From NCBI RefSeq assembly GCF_001642475.1, contig NW_019173976.1, forward strand, positions 124,001 to 188,000: 64,000 bases of DNA, given 5' to 3'. Both the position numbers and the translations under genes were made by a program. Origin of the DNA: Fonsecaea monophora (taxonomy: Eukaryota > Ascomycota > Eurotiomycetes > Chaetothyriales > Herpotrichiellaceae). Shown here piece by piece: positions 54,260 to 64,000 of this stretch. Below the pieces are notes generated by a model. That model saw only the letters and a list, made by a program, of their open reading frames with translations, was not told the DNA's origin and ran no database searches. How positions within the stretch are numbered: position 1 is the stretch's first letter; each line of letters starts with the position of its first letter.

Positions 54260-55871
54260 TCAATCTTTCCAGTCCCACACCTGTTTCAAGAAGGAGCTCA
54301 TGCTGACCTTCTTAGCCTTCATCTCGACCATCCACGGATGCTCGAGCATTCGCCATGGTGTGGCTCGCCTGGGCGGCTCCTTCTCTAGACAGCACTCGAT
54401 AAAGTACTTGAACATGTCACTCCATTTGATACCGTTCTCGGGTTCGTCTTTCAATTTCGGTATTGGCTGGGCAACAATATACGTGAGCAGGTCAATCAAG
54501 CCAGCACGAGGCTGCATTTCTGTGCCATCGGCTGGAAAAGGGAAGCGATGCTGAGCGACTTCCAGGAGAGTCACACCCAAAGACCACACGTCGGAGGTGA
54601 TGGTATAGGATTGCCCCTGTATCCTCTCGGGAGCCATATAATAAGAGGTACCTATAAAGGTGTTGGCATCACCTTTTGTGCCGAATTCGCCGGAAACACC
54701 AAAGTCACAGAGCTTCACCTGGCCATTGCGGCAGAGAAGGATATTAGAGGGCTTGATATCTATGTTGCATCGCGTCAGTAAGTCTTTACACAGAGTCCAT
54801 GGGCCTCATTCGAAAGGCTTACCTCTGTGTATGATCTTCCTACTGTTGAGGTATGTGAGACCATGTAATACTCCTTCTGCGATCTTTCCCAGTACTTTCT
54901 CCCCCGTTCTTCCGCCCAGTTTCTTCACTTCACGGTATACACTGTCCAGGCTGCCACCCTCACAGAACTCCATTGCTATCGATATCGTGCTCGAGGATTT
55001 GTCCATGAAAGCGCCATAATATTGGCAAATATACTCGGACGTGCAATTCTTGTTGAATTTGAGTTCACGAAGGATCTGCTTTTTGACGTCTGGGTCGGGG
55101 CTGGTGGTGATGATCTGGGCGAGGTATCAATATTTGTGATGGAGCCCTCAATCCAAGTCTTCGGGGCTGCAAACATACCTTGAGCGCGAAAATTGTCTTG
55201 CCGCCTTCCAACATACACCGTGTGACCGCACCACCGGCACCTTCACCCAGAGAACCCAGTTCTATGATTTTCTTCTGTTCGCTCGCCGCGCCCCAGCCTT
55301 CGTCGTCCAGGTCTTCCACATCGAGCGGTCTTCCTTTCTCGATGGCAAGTTTCTCAAAGTCTACTGACAATCCTCCCATACTTGATTCTCTTTCCATTGA
55401 AGTCCCGCCAATGCTAGCCTCTGAGTAGATCGAACTTATCGCAGAGGATGGGTCAGGTGTCCCACCTTGCCTGCCATGCATGGCGAACGAAAGAGCCGAG
55501 TAGGTGGACGACGAAGCAGACCCGGGAACACTGGCAGCATGGAAACTATCCCCCCTCGGCCTGCTGATGGCTTCATTTCCTGTCACCGCGGATATATTCA
55601 AAGGGTGTATCTGTGGTCTTAGATTGGTCCCTCCTTCTTGCACCGAGCCGAGACTTCCCATCGGTGTAGCGAGAGATAGTTTTGGTGGTCCCTTTGATCC
55701 AGCTGCGGCGAGGCTGAAGCGGGGGACTTCGGCAGCAGGCTCTCCTTCTCCGGTCACTGGTCGTTGGTTGGGTGAAGGGGGGATTCCCAATGTCAAACGA
55801 GGAGTCCGGCTACCGCTTGAGCTTCGTGCACCAGGGACAGGCGGCCGCAGAAGCGGCACCGGAGAAGACAT
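54260..55871 (-). CDS. mkk1: MAP kinase kinase of the cell-wall-integrity pathway (Mkk1/2 type)
   Basis: Three exons, 55871-55179, 55114-54823 and 54759-54260, give 494 residues. A Ser/Pro-rich regulatory N-terminus (MSSPVPLLRPPVPGARSSSG) precedes the kinase domain. The domain shows Gly loop SLGEGAGGAV, Lys in IFALK at 231, HRDIKPSN across the second intron, CDFGVSGEFG and MAPERIQGQ. The segment VTLLEVAQHRFPFPADGTEM and the following RAGLIDLLTYI are marks of fungal Mkk1/2 orthologs. It phosphorylates the Slt2/MpkA MAP kinase under cell-wall stress, downstream of Bck1. All catalytic motifs are intact. This is one of the surest calls in the window. Confidence 0.95.
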
Positions 55872-57974
55872 TCTTCGTTATCGGGTGTGCTCAGGGTAGG
55901 ATGGAAGGGTGATGCTCTGCGGAAGGCGGCAGAGCAATTGAAGGTACTGTCAGGATTTCCAAGATTTTGTAGAGCTTTCTCTTTCTAATAAGCAGGTCCA
56001 GCCTAACTCGAGGACTCGGTAGTAAGAGGGGTTGTTGAAGTTATGGTGGCGGAATGCTGCAGCGGGTGGAGGCAAATTTGTTGTGTTCTTTGGCCCGTTG
56101 CACGACGGTGCAGTCGAGGTTCAGACGCAGCCGCAGGGTCCAGATTGTGCCTTGCAATCCGAGTACCTCTTCGATAGGTACACACGAGTGGGAGATATAT
56201 GGTGTCTCGGGCTGCACGCTTCGGTCAGGCAAGGCAAGGCAAAGCAAGGCAATGTCTGGGTGGCAGGTAGCTGGTGGTATTGGAGATAGAGGGTTATTGT
56301 TGCATGGAAGTAATCATGCGCCTGAAGGGCTGAAAGAGTACCAGGTAATGGATTTGCATTTGATTTTGCTGACTGCCCACGCCCAGCAGAGCCAGACCCT
56401 TGAGGCCACGAGGACGACGGGTAGACGTCAAGCGTGGTTTGCCGGACGAGGGCCAAGTCAACCGGGTCTGGCGATGGTGGATTGTTGATCTGCAACGGGC
56501 GGCTACCTGAAACACTAGGGAACGAGATGCACAGGACCAGCGCGGCAGAGAGCTACGCTTCGAGCAACCTGTTGAGTCAACTATTATCACCTCTTGTTTG
56601 CTGTTTTCCACATGCCCACGGTAATTCCAAAGTCCACAATACAAACGGCCGAAGCGCAAGGTCAACCTTCGACAGTCTGCGAGGGCGAATGTCTCTCCAC
56701 CCTCAAGACCCAGTCATGCATTCACTCATCTACAATATTACGACTCTCTTTTCAGCTGTCCCCTCTGGGCATGCATGGAGCATTGACTGGCCTCCCATCT
56801 GACAGCCTGCAGCGGGCGTTGTGGGAACCAGGTCCCTTACCTACCCCTCGATCCCTGCCACCCCTGCCAGCACGGCGGCCATCACTACTGTACCTACTTG
56901 CAGGCCTGTTCCAGGATTGGCCATCGAGACAGTTTAAACAACAGGGGTTCTGAAGCGCCTGGGCCAGAAAGATGCAGCAGTAGCGGCAGCTGCGGCGTCC
57001 GGGCATCAGCAGGAACTTTGACACAACCTCATTTGAGCCCTGGTTAGCCTATGGTGCCAGGAACTGCTGTTGATTCCCACATACCGCCCCTCTGGGGCTG
57101 ACTTGTCTCATCCCCGCCTGTCAGAGGCTGTGAACATGCGGTGACCAATCTACGAGTCACTCACCTCGAGCAAATCAACATTTGGCGTCGGTGGTACTGA
57201 CAGGTGGGTGCATTTGGGATCGAAGTTATCCAACAAGATATTACAAAATAAAAAGTCTCTAATTAAGCGAGGTTTGCAAGAAAAGTTTTCTTTGTTGGAT
57301 TCATTCGAAGTAGCGAGGCCTTTGCGTCCTCTGGTTTGATACGCTCATTCTTTTCGACTGGCATGAGTTGTGTTATGTAGGTGCTCGACAAACATCCATC
57401 TCCTGCATCAGCCAGGTGATTCCTGGGTTCTGAATTGGTCATATCCTCTAGATAAGCCATCGACACCCTCATTTTGAAGGGCATCTCTTCCGCCGCTATT
57501 TCCCGACCCGGTGGCTACTCGTATCGTTTGCTTCGCTTCGGAGAATCCAGCCTCGAGGATATGGCTGTGATGTTGAGGCGTAATTTTGAGGAACAGGGGT
57601 AGAGGAAACGGTTGATTTCAGTTGTGAGTCGGGAATCGATTTGCATTGGTGTTGGGTAGTTGGAGAACATTAAACAAGGATCGACGGATGGAGCTCGTCA
57701 CGTCCAAGCTCGAGATCATGTCATCATTCGTCAAAAAAAAGTCTCTCGCGCCCCAGGCGAGAGGTAAGGTATCATAGCTTCGTCAATGTCGCTTTGCGCA
57801 AGACACCATCTATCCGACGCCGAAGAAAGAAAAAAACAAGGCCGTATGCTTTTTAGTCGAACTGTCGTTTCGTCGAATCTGGAGGCGGGACATGGTTGGA
57901 CGCGGGATTTCAAGGAGCGTGGGGGGAGAGGTGATGTTGGGGACAAAGAGCCAGGACGCCGCAGCATCAGCGTC
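55872..57974. other. 2.1-kb intergenic region
   Basis: Contains the MAPKK leader and promoter on the left and the 3' region of the KH gene on the right. A short direct AGGCAAGGCAAGGCAAAGC-type repeat occurs near 56227-56251. No gene recognised. Confidence 0.5.
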
Positions 57975-59125
57975 TTATTCGGAGGAGACCTGCTGTCTGC
58001 GTCCTTTCTCCGCCTCCAGGTTTTCGTAAAGGAGGTACAAGGCACGTTCGTTGGCACTGGCGCTTCCCATAATGGTGAACATCCGCTCGCCGGTGTCGTC
58101 GTGTGGTGCTTTGGCAATGGAAATGCGGGCCCCAGAACTCTTGCGAATCTCGCTAATCTTTGCTCCTCCTCTTCCAATAATACAGCCGACCATATCGGCG
58201 GGGATGCTGATATTCTGGGTCTGAACTTCTTCTCCGTCCTCCGTGACCATTGGAATACCGCCGCTTCGTGGCGCATCAGCGGCACTGCGGTTGTACGTAC
58301 GCGTCTCACTGAAGTCCGCGCCGTTGCCAGTGCGATTGTAGGACCGGGGGCCACCAAAGTTGCCGCCTGACATTCCCCCGGTGCCAACAGCAGGAGGAAG
58401 AGGACCAGACCCAACTTGAACCCGAACCGCCGGATTGTAGAGGACCGTCCCAGTGCCACGCTGCCAATCATCCACCAAGCATTTACCGATTTCCCAGACA
58501 GCTTTATCGATGCCCTCAGGAGTGCCTTGGACTTCGACTATGCGCTCGGTCGATTGTGGAAGCATCTCTTTCTGCGCAACCATACGAACTCCCGAGACGT
58601 CTTGGATATGCTTGATCTTCAAACCTTGTCGGCCAATAATGGTGCCCATTTGGTTATGGGAAATGAGGAGACGAATGGCTGAGGGAAGAGTTAGCGAAGC
58701 TCGAGTAGGCATCAAAGAAACTGCTTACGATGCGTGCCGTTATTCTGAATGACGCCCCCCATGCCCATCTGTGGAGCGCCTTCAAGAAGGCCCTTGGCCA
58801 CGAGCGAATATGCCTTTGCGATGCCCGATAGCGGACCCGTGACTGTTAAGACGCGATCGTGAACACCTTGGACAACTTTGCTGACGCCAGCTTTGACACC
58901 GGTTTCTTCTCGCAAATCAGCAACATTTTTCCCCGCTTTGCCGATAATGACACCAGCTTCCTTGGTGGATACAATAGCACGTAGAGTCAACTGGGATTGC
59001 GCATATTCCTCTTCGGTCTTCGGAGTATCGTTCTGCGGATCTCCAACATTGAGCTGGGACAAAGAATCGGCAACACCAGGCTCATCAATGTGGTTTGCAG
59101 ATGCAACAGGCTCGGTAGAGGCCAT
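57975..59125 (-). CDS. Triple KH-domain RNA-binding protein (PCBP/Rnc1-like)
   Basis: Two exons, 59125-58729 and 58678-57975, give 366 residues. Three KH domains show their GxxG loops as IIGKAGKNV near 60-68, IIGRQGLKI near 148 and IIGRGGAKI near 295. A Gly/Asn/Arg-rich linker lies between KH2 and KH3 (GGMSGGNFGGPRSYN and two more YNR units). The acidic N-terminus holds no known domain. The arrangement matches the poly(C)-binding group, including yeast Hek2/Pbp2 and fission yeast Rnc1, which bind mRNA and affect stability. Fission yeast Rnc1 stabilises a MAP kinase phosphatase mRNA, so its place beside the MAPKK gene is suggestive, though probably chance. Confidence 0.93.
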
Positions 59126-60298
59126 TGTGACGTCTATTGGGAGGTTATCGAGAGGAGTGTCGAAGTTGAAGATAATAGCGAATTTACTCGAGGCTCGGCT
59201 GCGAGTGGGGGTGCGACTGCAGATCGACAAGGTGCGAGCAAGGAGGTCCAAAGCTTGCGGGCACGGCTGGGATGGAGGGAGAATGGAGGGGGAGGAGTTG
59301 AGGAATACGATGAGGTGAGAGGATGGGGGGAATGAGGTAGAGAAGAGGGCGAGGATGAGGTGCGAAGTAACGGTGATTCGAGATGTGGGTAGTAGTGTTG
59401 GTGTTTGAGGGAGCAGCAGGTTTTGAGAAACAAACGAAATAGGTGTGGAAAAAGCTGGAGGCGACGAAGCACAACCCCCTTGAAGCGGCGAATGTGCAGT
59501 GGCAGTGAAGAGCAGTGTGAGGGCTCGTCTCTCATAGGTCAACGAGTCACTGGCACGGCAACAGCAACTAGGTAGGCACTTAGTACTTACATAGTACTTG
59601 CTATTCTCGCTCCTGCTCCCAGCCTCTCTGCCTTTGGCCTCTGGGCCCGGACGGCTTGGCCCTCAGGTGCTCACTCGGCTTCAAGGCCAAACAACTAGTG
59701 TTTACTTGTACCGAGTACCTCGTACTTGGTACATCATAATTCGATACCTCCCCTCCATCTCGGCGAAAACACTACGAAATAGCTACTTAACCATCAGGCA
59801 AAGCAGATACGTACGAATAGCCATCCAGGGAATTCACCTCGAACTCTTAGAACCAAGCATCACAGCCTATTTTCACGCCCATCACTCCACATCTCTCAGA
59901 TTTAACAAACCGGACCTGAGCCTCACCACAACCCCCACAGAGAGTGCCTGACCGTCGAGCGTACCTGGTAGCCTAGACCATCTTGCTTGGTCTACCAACG
60001 ACCAATATGAAGTTGACCATGTCATTAATACTTGGTATTGTCATCGGCTTCAACAATCACAGTGACCACCACATGCGCAGGGAAACGTCTTTGACCCACC
60101 AAGAGGCATGCAGCCACGATGTCAATGCGTAGTACTTAGTGTACGTGAATCTTTTTGATCTCGAGAAACATGGGGACTCGTAGGAGGTTCAAAAGGTTGA
60201 GATCCAGTCTGCATTAGCCAGAACCATCCGCCAGGAATGCAATATCTCTTCAAGCACGCCTTTCTAGTGACGGTAACCAGGCAAGTCTTCCTGGCCGC
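59126..60298. other. Intergenic with TACTTAGTAC-like words
   Basis: About 1.2 kb holding the KH gene's leader and CT-rich promoter. Words such as TTAGTACTTAC and GTACCTCGTACTTGGTAC recur near 59577-59600, 59706-59732 and 60128-60142. Confidence 0.5.
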
Positions 60299-61417
60299 TC
60301 ATTTGTCTGCCTCAAAAACCACCTTTTGAACCCTCATATTGTTGAACTCATCGTACCACTTGACAGCTTCTGAGAGAGGCTTGATATTGTCGGTCATGAA
60401 ATCCAGCTGATCCTGCTTCTTCACAAGCATGTCCAAGGCGTCTTGAAATAGACTTCTGACCGGACATCTGCCCATCTGAATTCTCAAGTTCTTCCCATAT
60501 GCTTGATTGCCTGTCCATGGAATCTCTCCGTTGTGGACACCAATGCTAGAAATGTTTCCCCATGGCCTCAGAAGATCAAAGGCCAGGGCTAATGCACTGC
60601 TTTGACCAACCAGCTCGATTGCAGTGTCTGCTCCCCTTCCGTCCGAAAGTTCCAGCACTCGCTTTTTCAACCCGTCCATATCCTTCTGGTAGTTCCATGG
60701 TTCGGCGCCGAGCTTTCTTGCCTGTTCCAAACGAGCATCGACGCCGTCGATGGCTAGGACTGCCTTGGGTTTGTACTCGAGGGCGCAAACAAGCGAACAA
60801 AGTCCGACTGGTCCACACCCAATCAGAAGCACGACGCTCTGTGATATTACCTCCTGGTCCAGTCCCCGAAATGCATTTGCAGAGGCAAAATACCCAGTCG
60901 GGAAGATGTCGGCCATTAGCACAAGCTTGTTCTCCTGAATACTTGCTGGTGCCTTGACGACCGTGCTATCTGCTAGCGGGATTCGACAGTATTCCGCTTG
61001 CCCGCCATCGAGGGTCGCTGATCCGAATAGTTGGCTCTTTTCGCAGCGTGATGAGAAACCTCCCTTGCAGTAAAAGCATTCTCCACAGCTAGCGGTGAAG
61101 GGTGTGACGATCTTATCGCCCTTTTTAACCGATTTTACTTCAGAACCCGTCTCAACAACCTCTCCTGTAAACTCGTGGCCCATGATGAAACCGGTTCCAG
61201 ACGGCTGATGGCCTCGAAAGACATGGAGCTCACTTTTTGAGCGTCAGTGCATATAAGACGGCGGAAATTTGGATGCATACCTGCCACAAAGCGCAGTGTA
61301 TCTGACTTTGACGATGATGTCTTTGGGATCTTGAATCTTCGGAATCGGCCTATCTTCAACTGCTACTTGCAGCTTACCCTTGAAGACAACAGCCTTCATT
61401 GTCTCCCTTGCGGCCAT
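60299..61417 (-). CDS. Zinc-dependent alcohol dehydrogenase (MDR family)
   Basis: Two exons, 61417-61281 and 61232-60299, give 356 residues. Catalytic-zinc ligands appear in YTALCGSELHVFRGH (across the intron) and MGHEFTGEV. The structural-zinc loop is CGECFYCKGGFSSRC. The cofactor motif is IGCGPVGLCSL. The internal ADIFPTGYFASANA block is typical of the glutathione-independent formaldehyde-dehydrogenase-like or threonine-dehydrogenase-like MDR group. All zinc ligands are present, so it should be active on an alcohol or aldehyde, NAD(P)-dependent. It could serve general metabolism rather than the distant cluster. Confidence 0.92.
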
Positions 61418-62274
61418 GATGCGCTGTACTTTGGTCTAGTCTCTGTATTTAATAATCTGTATGAATGTTTGACTCGGTTGGTAGGGCGAGCTGTTGCGGG
61501 GTGCAAAGACTTTGTATGTTCTGGACTCTGAAGTCAGAGGTGCTCCTGTGGACGTATACCTTATATGTATGTCTGACTATCATCTAGGTTCATATCCAAT
61601 CCATCCTCACAGGGCGTATCCCACGGAAATGTGGATGGCCCGAGAATGGGCGAACGCCCCAAACGGACATTCGGCCGTTCTGTGGATCTTGCCATCGGTG
61701 GTAACACCTGGCTTTCCACGACCATTTCTTATTGTGGCGACTCCGATAATTGTAACGTCTGGGTAGAGAGCATGGCTGGGTAAATACTTGAGATAGGGAA
61801 AGGCCGGCCAATGCTGAGAACTTGTCCGCAGCCTTAAGACACACGTGTCCAATGAAGGGGTTGGAAAGCGTTTCCGAATGCGCACCTCCTTCGGCGGCAC
61901 GAGTATCTATCCATCTCTCACTACAGGCGGGAATCGAGTTCCGGCGGAATTAATATGAGCTTGAGCTCTTAACAAGATGGCTGCTTGGGAATTGAGAATA
62001 AACAAGGTGGGAAGTCGGCGGGATTGCCCGATCACACAGACTGCGTCCCACATATGCATGGGCCATCGCGGAGAAGCAGAGCGGTATCGCTCGTTCATCG
62101 CTCTAGTCAATATCCTTTATACCAAACCTAAAAGACCCGAACTGGTCCTTTCCATGTTCAAAGCGACAAGATGGTCAACTCCAATGGTGCCACCAACGGC
62201 ACATACTTGTAATGTCAAAGAACTCCTTACCCATCCCCAAGATGCTCCATGTACCCCATGGTATGCCGCTTCTT
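61418..62274. other. Intergenic
   Basis: Between the dehydrogenase and the Yippee gene. No coding frame of note. Confidence 0.5.
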
Positions 62275-62677
62275 TCAAGTCACCGTGCAAAGCAGTTCAC
62301 TTTCCAGTATGAATTTGCCCTCCTTGTACTTTTCTGCCGCCTCGTATGCCTTGTCGTATTTCCAACCCACTGTCTCATCACACTGCTTGCACTTGATATC
62401 TCTCACGATATGTCTTCCGGTGGTCATATTGCGTTCCATAGCCTCGGCCTGCTTGATATTGACGACCGTCGAGAACAGAAAGGCCTTCCCATGCTGGCCG
62501 CGGAAATTGCGCGAAATTATGTCGTCGAAGTCAGCGAGGTGTGTCTTGCAGTTCTGGGGGCGTTGGCAGATTCCCGTTAGCAGGAGAAAGACAACGGGGT
62601 ATACGTGGGAAGGGAGGACATACCTTGCAGCCAAAGATTTTAGCAGAGTTGAGGTAGACGTTATACGCAAGACCCAT
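62275..62677 (-). CDS. Yippee-like zinc-binding protein
   Basis: Two exons, 62677-62624 and 62553-62275, give 110 residues, close to the family's usual length of about 120. The intron splits the first zinc pair: GCK at the end of exon 1 joins NCKTHLAD, giving C17-x2-C20. The second pair is C73-x2-C76 in IKCKQCDETVGW. The conserved core includes SRNFRGQHGKAFLF and KYKEGKFILESELL. Yippee proteins are conserved small zinc proteins of the nucleus and cytoplasm; members serve in CTLH/GID-type ubiquitin ligase assembly and cell division. The fungal role is poorly known. The first exon codes only 18 residues and is easy to miss. Confidence 0.93.
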
Positions 62678-64000
62678 TTTGCTCAGAACCTGTCTCTCTG
62701 GCTACAACGTCGATGCGGTTGAGGCCAGAGATCGCAAGTCTCCGCCACCAGGTTGCAGTCTCCCTCTTCGGTTCGCAGAATTGTATGTAGAAGTCTTCCC
62801 GCCACCCCCTTGGTTTGGGGGTTGCTCTTAACACTCTCGTCGTAGTTCGAGATCAACGGGTCGATGGTAGTGCTCGTGTTCGGCGGAGGGAATGGTCAAG
62901 TGGGCGTCGTCAGGAGGAGGCCTAGAGAGACGAGTGGGAGGGGAGGGTTGGACACGCAGGGGTTCACGGACCGAGAGTGGCTCGTGGATGTCGAGGGAAT
63001 AAACTGTGTAACCAATGAACTGAGCACCGTACCGCAGTGACGCGGGCTTCGATAGATATCTTTGTATAGTTCAGACTGGTATTCTAGGAGAATAAGTTGC
63101 ACAACAAAAGGCACATGCAGTGATGGTGGATGGGCATCGATGCTACAGTTAGAAGCCGACACCCGCTAGAGTTCACCACTACCGTCCATTCGTGTTCTGT
63201 CCACCCCACCTAGAGTGGGTAAGTGTTGTGATCGTCGACTACAAATACCTCGTACCTAGAAGTCCTTTCGATAAAAAATGCGGGCACAGCTGCAAGCATG
63301 TGTCTTCTTGAGTAATATACTTGCCCAATAATAAGTCACATTTGACACAAGACGATGCACGGGATACTCTCTCTATAATCCTTCAAGAGAGCTGGCACTC
63401 GTGACTTGGCGTCAAGCTTGAGCATTTATCCATTTATCGATAGCGGCTGAACTTCGGTGAGAAATGTTGGAGCAGCCACCAAGCCACATATTGCAATAGG
63501 TACCTGATAGGGTGTATTATTGCATTCCGGGAGCTATAGGGCGTAACGGGGCTACACAGGAAGGGGTTTTCAGGCATGGGTATGCGGGGGTTTACAGGAG
63601 GGCTAGTATCTTCTGTGTCGTCGGTGGGTGCAATGTCACTTTTTCGCGGCTTGTTCGTGTTCTCTTCTCCAGGTGGTCGTCTTTAGAAGCACAATTTTTG
63701 GCACAAGATGTCGTGGTCGTTGTCTCGATACAATAATATAGTTCACTATGTTCATTGCTTGATGGTATGACTGTAGTCAGTGATGTGAGGGAGGTGAATG
63801 CACATGTCGAGTGAAAGCCAGAGAACCTGCCTGCTGTCCAGGCAGTGAGGAAATGGGAAATGCAATTGCCAGGAACTTTTTTCACTTTCTTGTCATTGTT
63901 CGGCCCGCATTCCGCTCTCACTGTCCTGAAACCAACCCTGTTCATTGAACATCTTTTGACTGCCACAGAAAGGACACTTCTAGATGTTGTAAGATTCTAA
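62678..64000. other. Right-edge intergenic region
   Basis: Upstream of the Yippee gene to the window end. Frames at 62896-63162 and 63592-63966 (minus) have no family resemblance. Confidence 0.5.

Noticed and set aside
62896..63162. 88-codon minus frame upstream of the Yippee gene
   Set aside because: Compositionally random and located in the likely leader or promoter of the Yippee gene.
1..64000. tRNA genes, CRISPR arrays and intact transposons
   Set aside because: No cloverleaf B-box pattern, spaced repeats, terminal inverted repeats, or transposase or reverse-transcriptase motifs were seen by eye; a dedicated scan could still find a weak one.

Overview
The window looks like a filamentous ascomycete (Pezizomycotina). 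Genes carry many short GT-AG introns of about 50-100 bases, some first exons are only 25-55 bases long, and several products are fungus-specific families: a TRI12-type transporter, SUR7 and Fig1-like cortical membrane proteins, and a cell-wall-integrity MAP kinase kinase. The MAP kinase kinase N-terminus and the mix of families suggest Eurotiomycetes, possibly a black-yeast relative; that placement is inference. All gene models were joined by eye from reading frames, splice sites and family expectations. No tRNA, rRNA, CRISPR array or intact transposon was seen.

Region A (about 0.4-26.2 kb) is a dense cluster of small-molecule enzymes with no polyketide synthase, peptide synthetase, terpene synthase or P450. 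In order it holds a Baeyer-Villiger monooxygenase, a broken cyclase-family gene, an SDR, a one-domain and a two-domain carboxymuconolactone-decarboxylase-like protein, an EthD protein, an alpha/beta hydrolase, a TRI12-type MFS transporter, a broken metallo-beta-lactamase-fold gene, a 3-hydroxyisobutyrate-dehydrogenase-like enzyme, two more SDRs, an HSL-type esterase and a broken FAD monooxygenase. The mix (oxygenate, insert oxygen into a ketone, open lactones or esters, oxidise the alcohols) fits breakdown or modification of a ring compound. Three of the genes are disabled, so the pathway looks partly decayed.

Region B (about 26.7-44 kb) is unusual. Five genes encode long low-complexity proteins: Pro/Ala then Gly-Met-Glu repeats, His/Asp-rich, Tyr/Asp-rich, Glu/Asp/Tyr/His-rich, and Gly/Asn then Gln/Met-rich. 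Two four-span cortical membrane proteins lie among them, one Fig1-like with an RGG-box tail and one SUR7 family. Gaps between genes reach over 2 kb. This is the best candidate for an undescribed system, perhaps a cell-cortex or septum condensate.

Region C (about 44.6-53.7 kb) returns to metabolism: a secreted histidine acid phosphatase-like protein, an aldehyde dehydrogenase, an intact FAD monooxygenase of the same broad family as the broken one in Region A, and an FMN 2-hydroxy-acid oxidase or lactate monooxygenase.

Region D (about 54.2-62.7 kb) looks like conserved core genome: the cell-wall-integrity MAPKK, a triple-KH RNA-binding protein, a zinc alcohol dehydrogenase and a Yippee protein, all on the minus strand.
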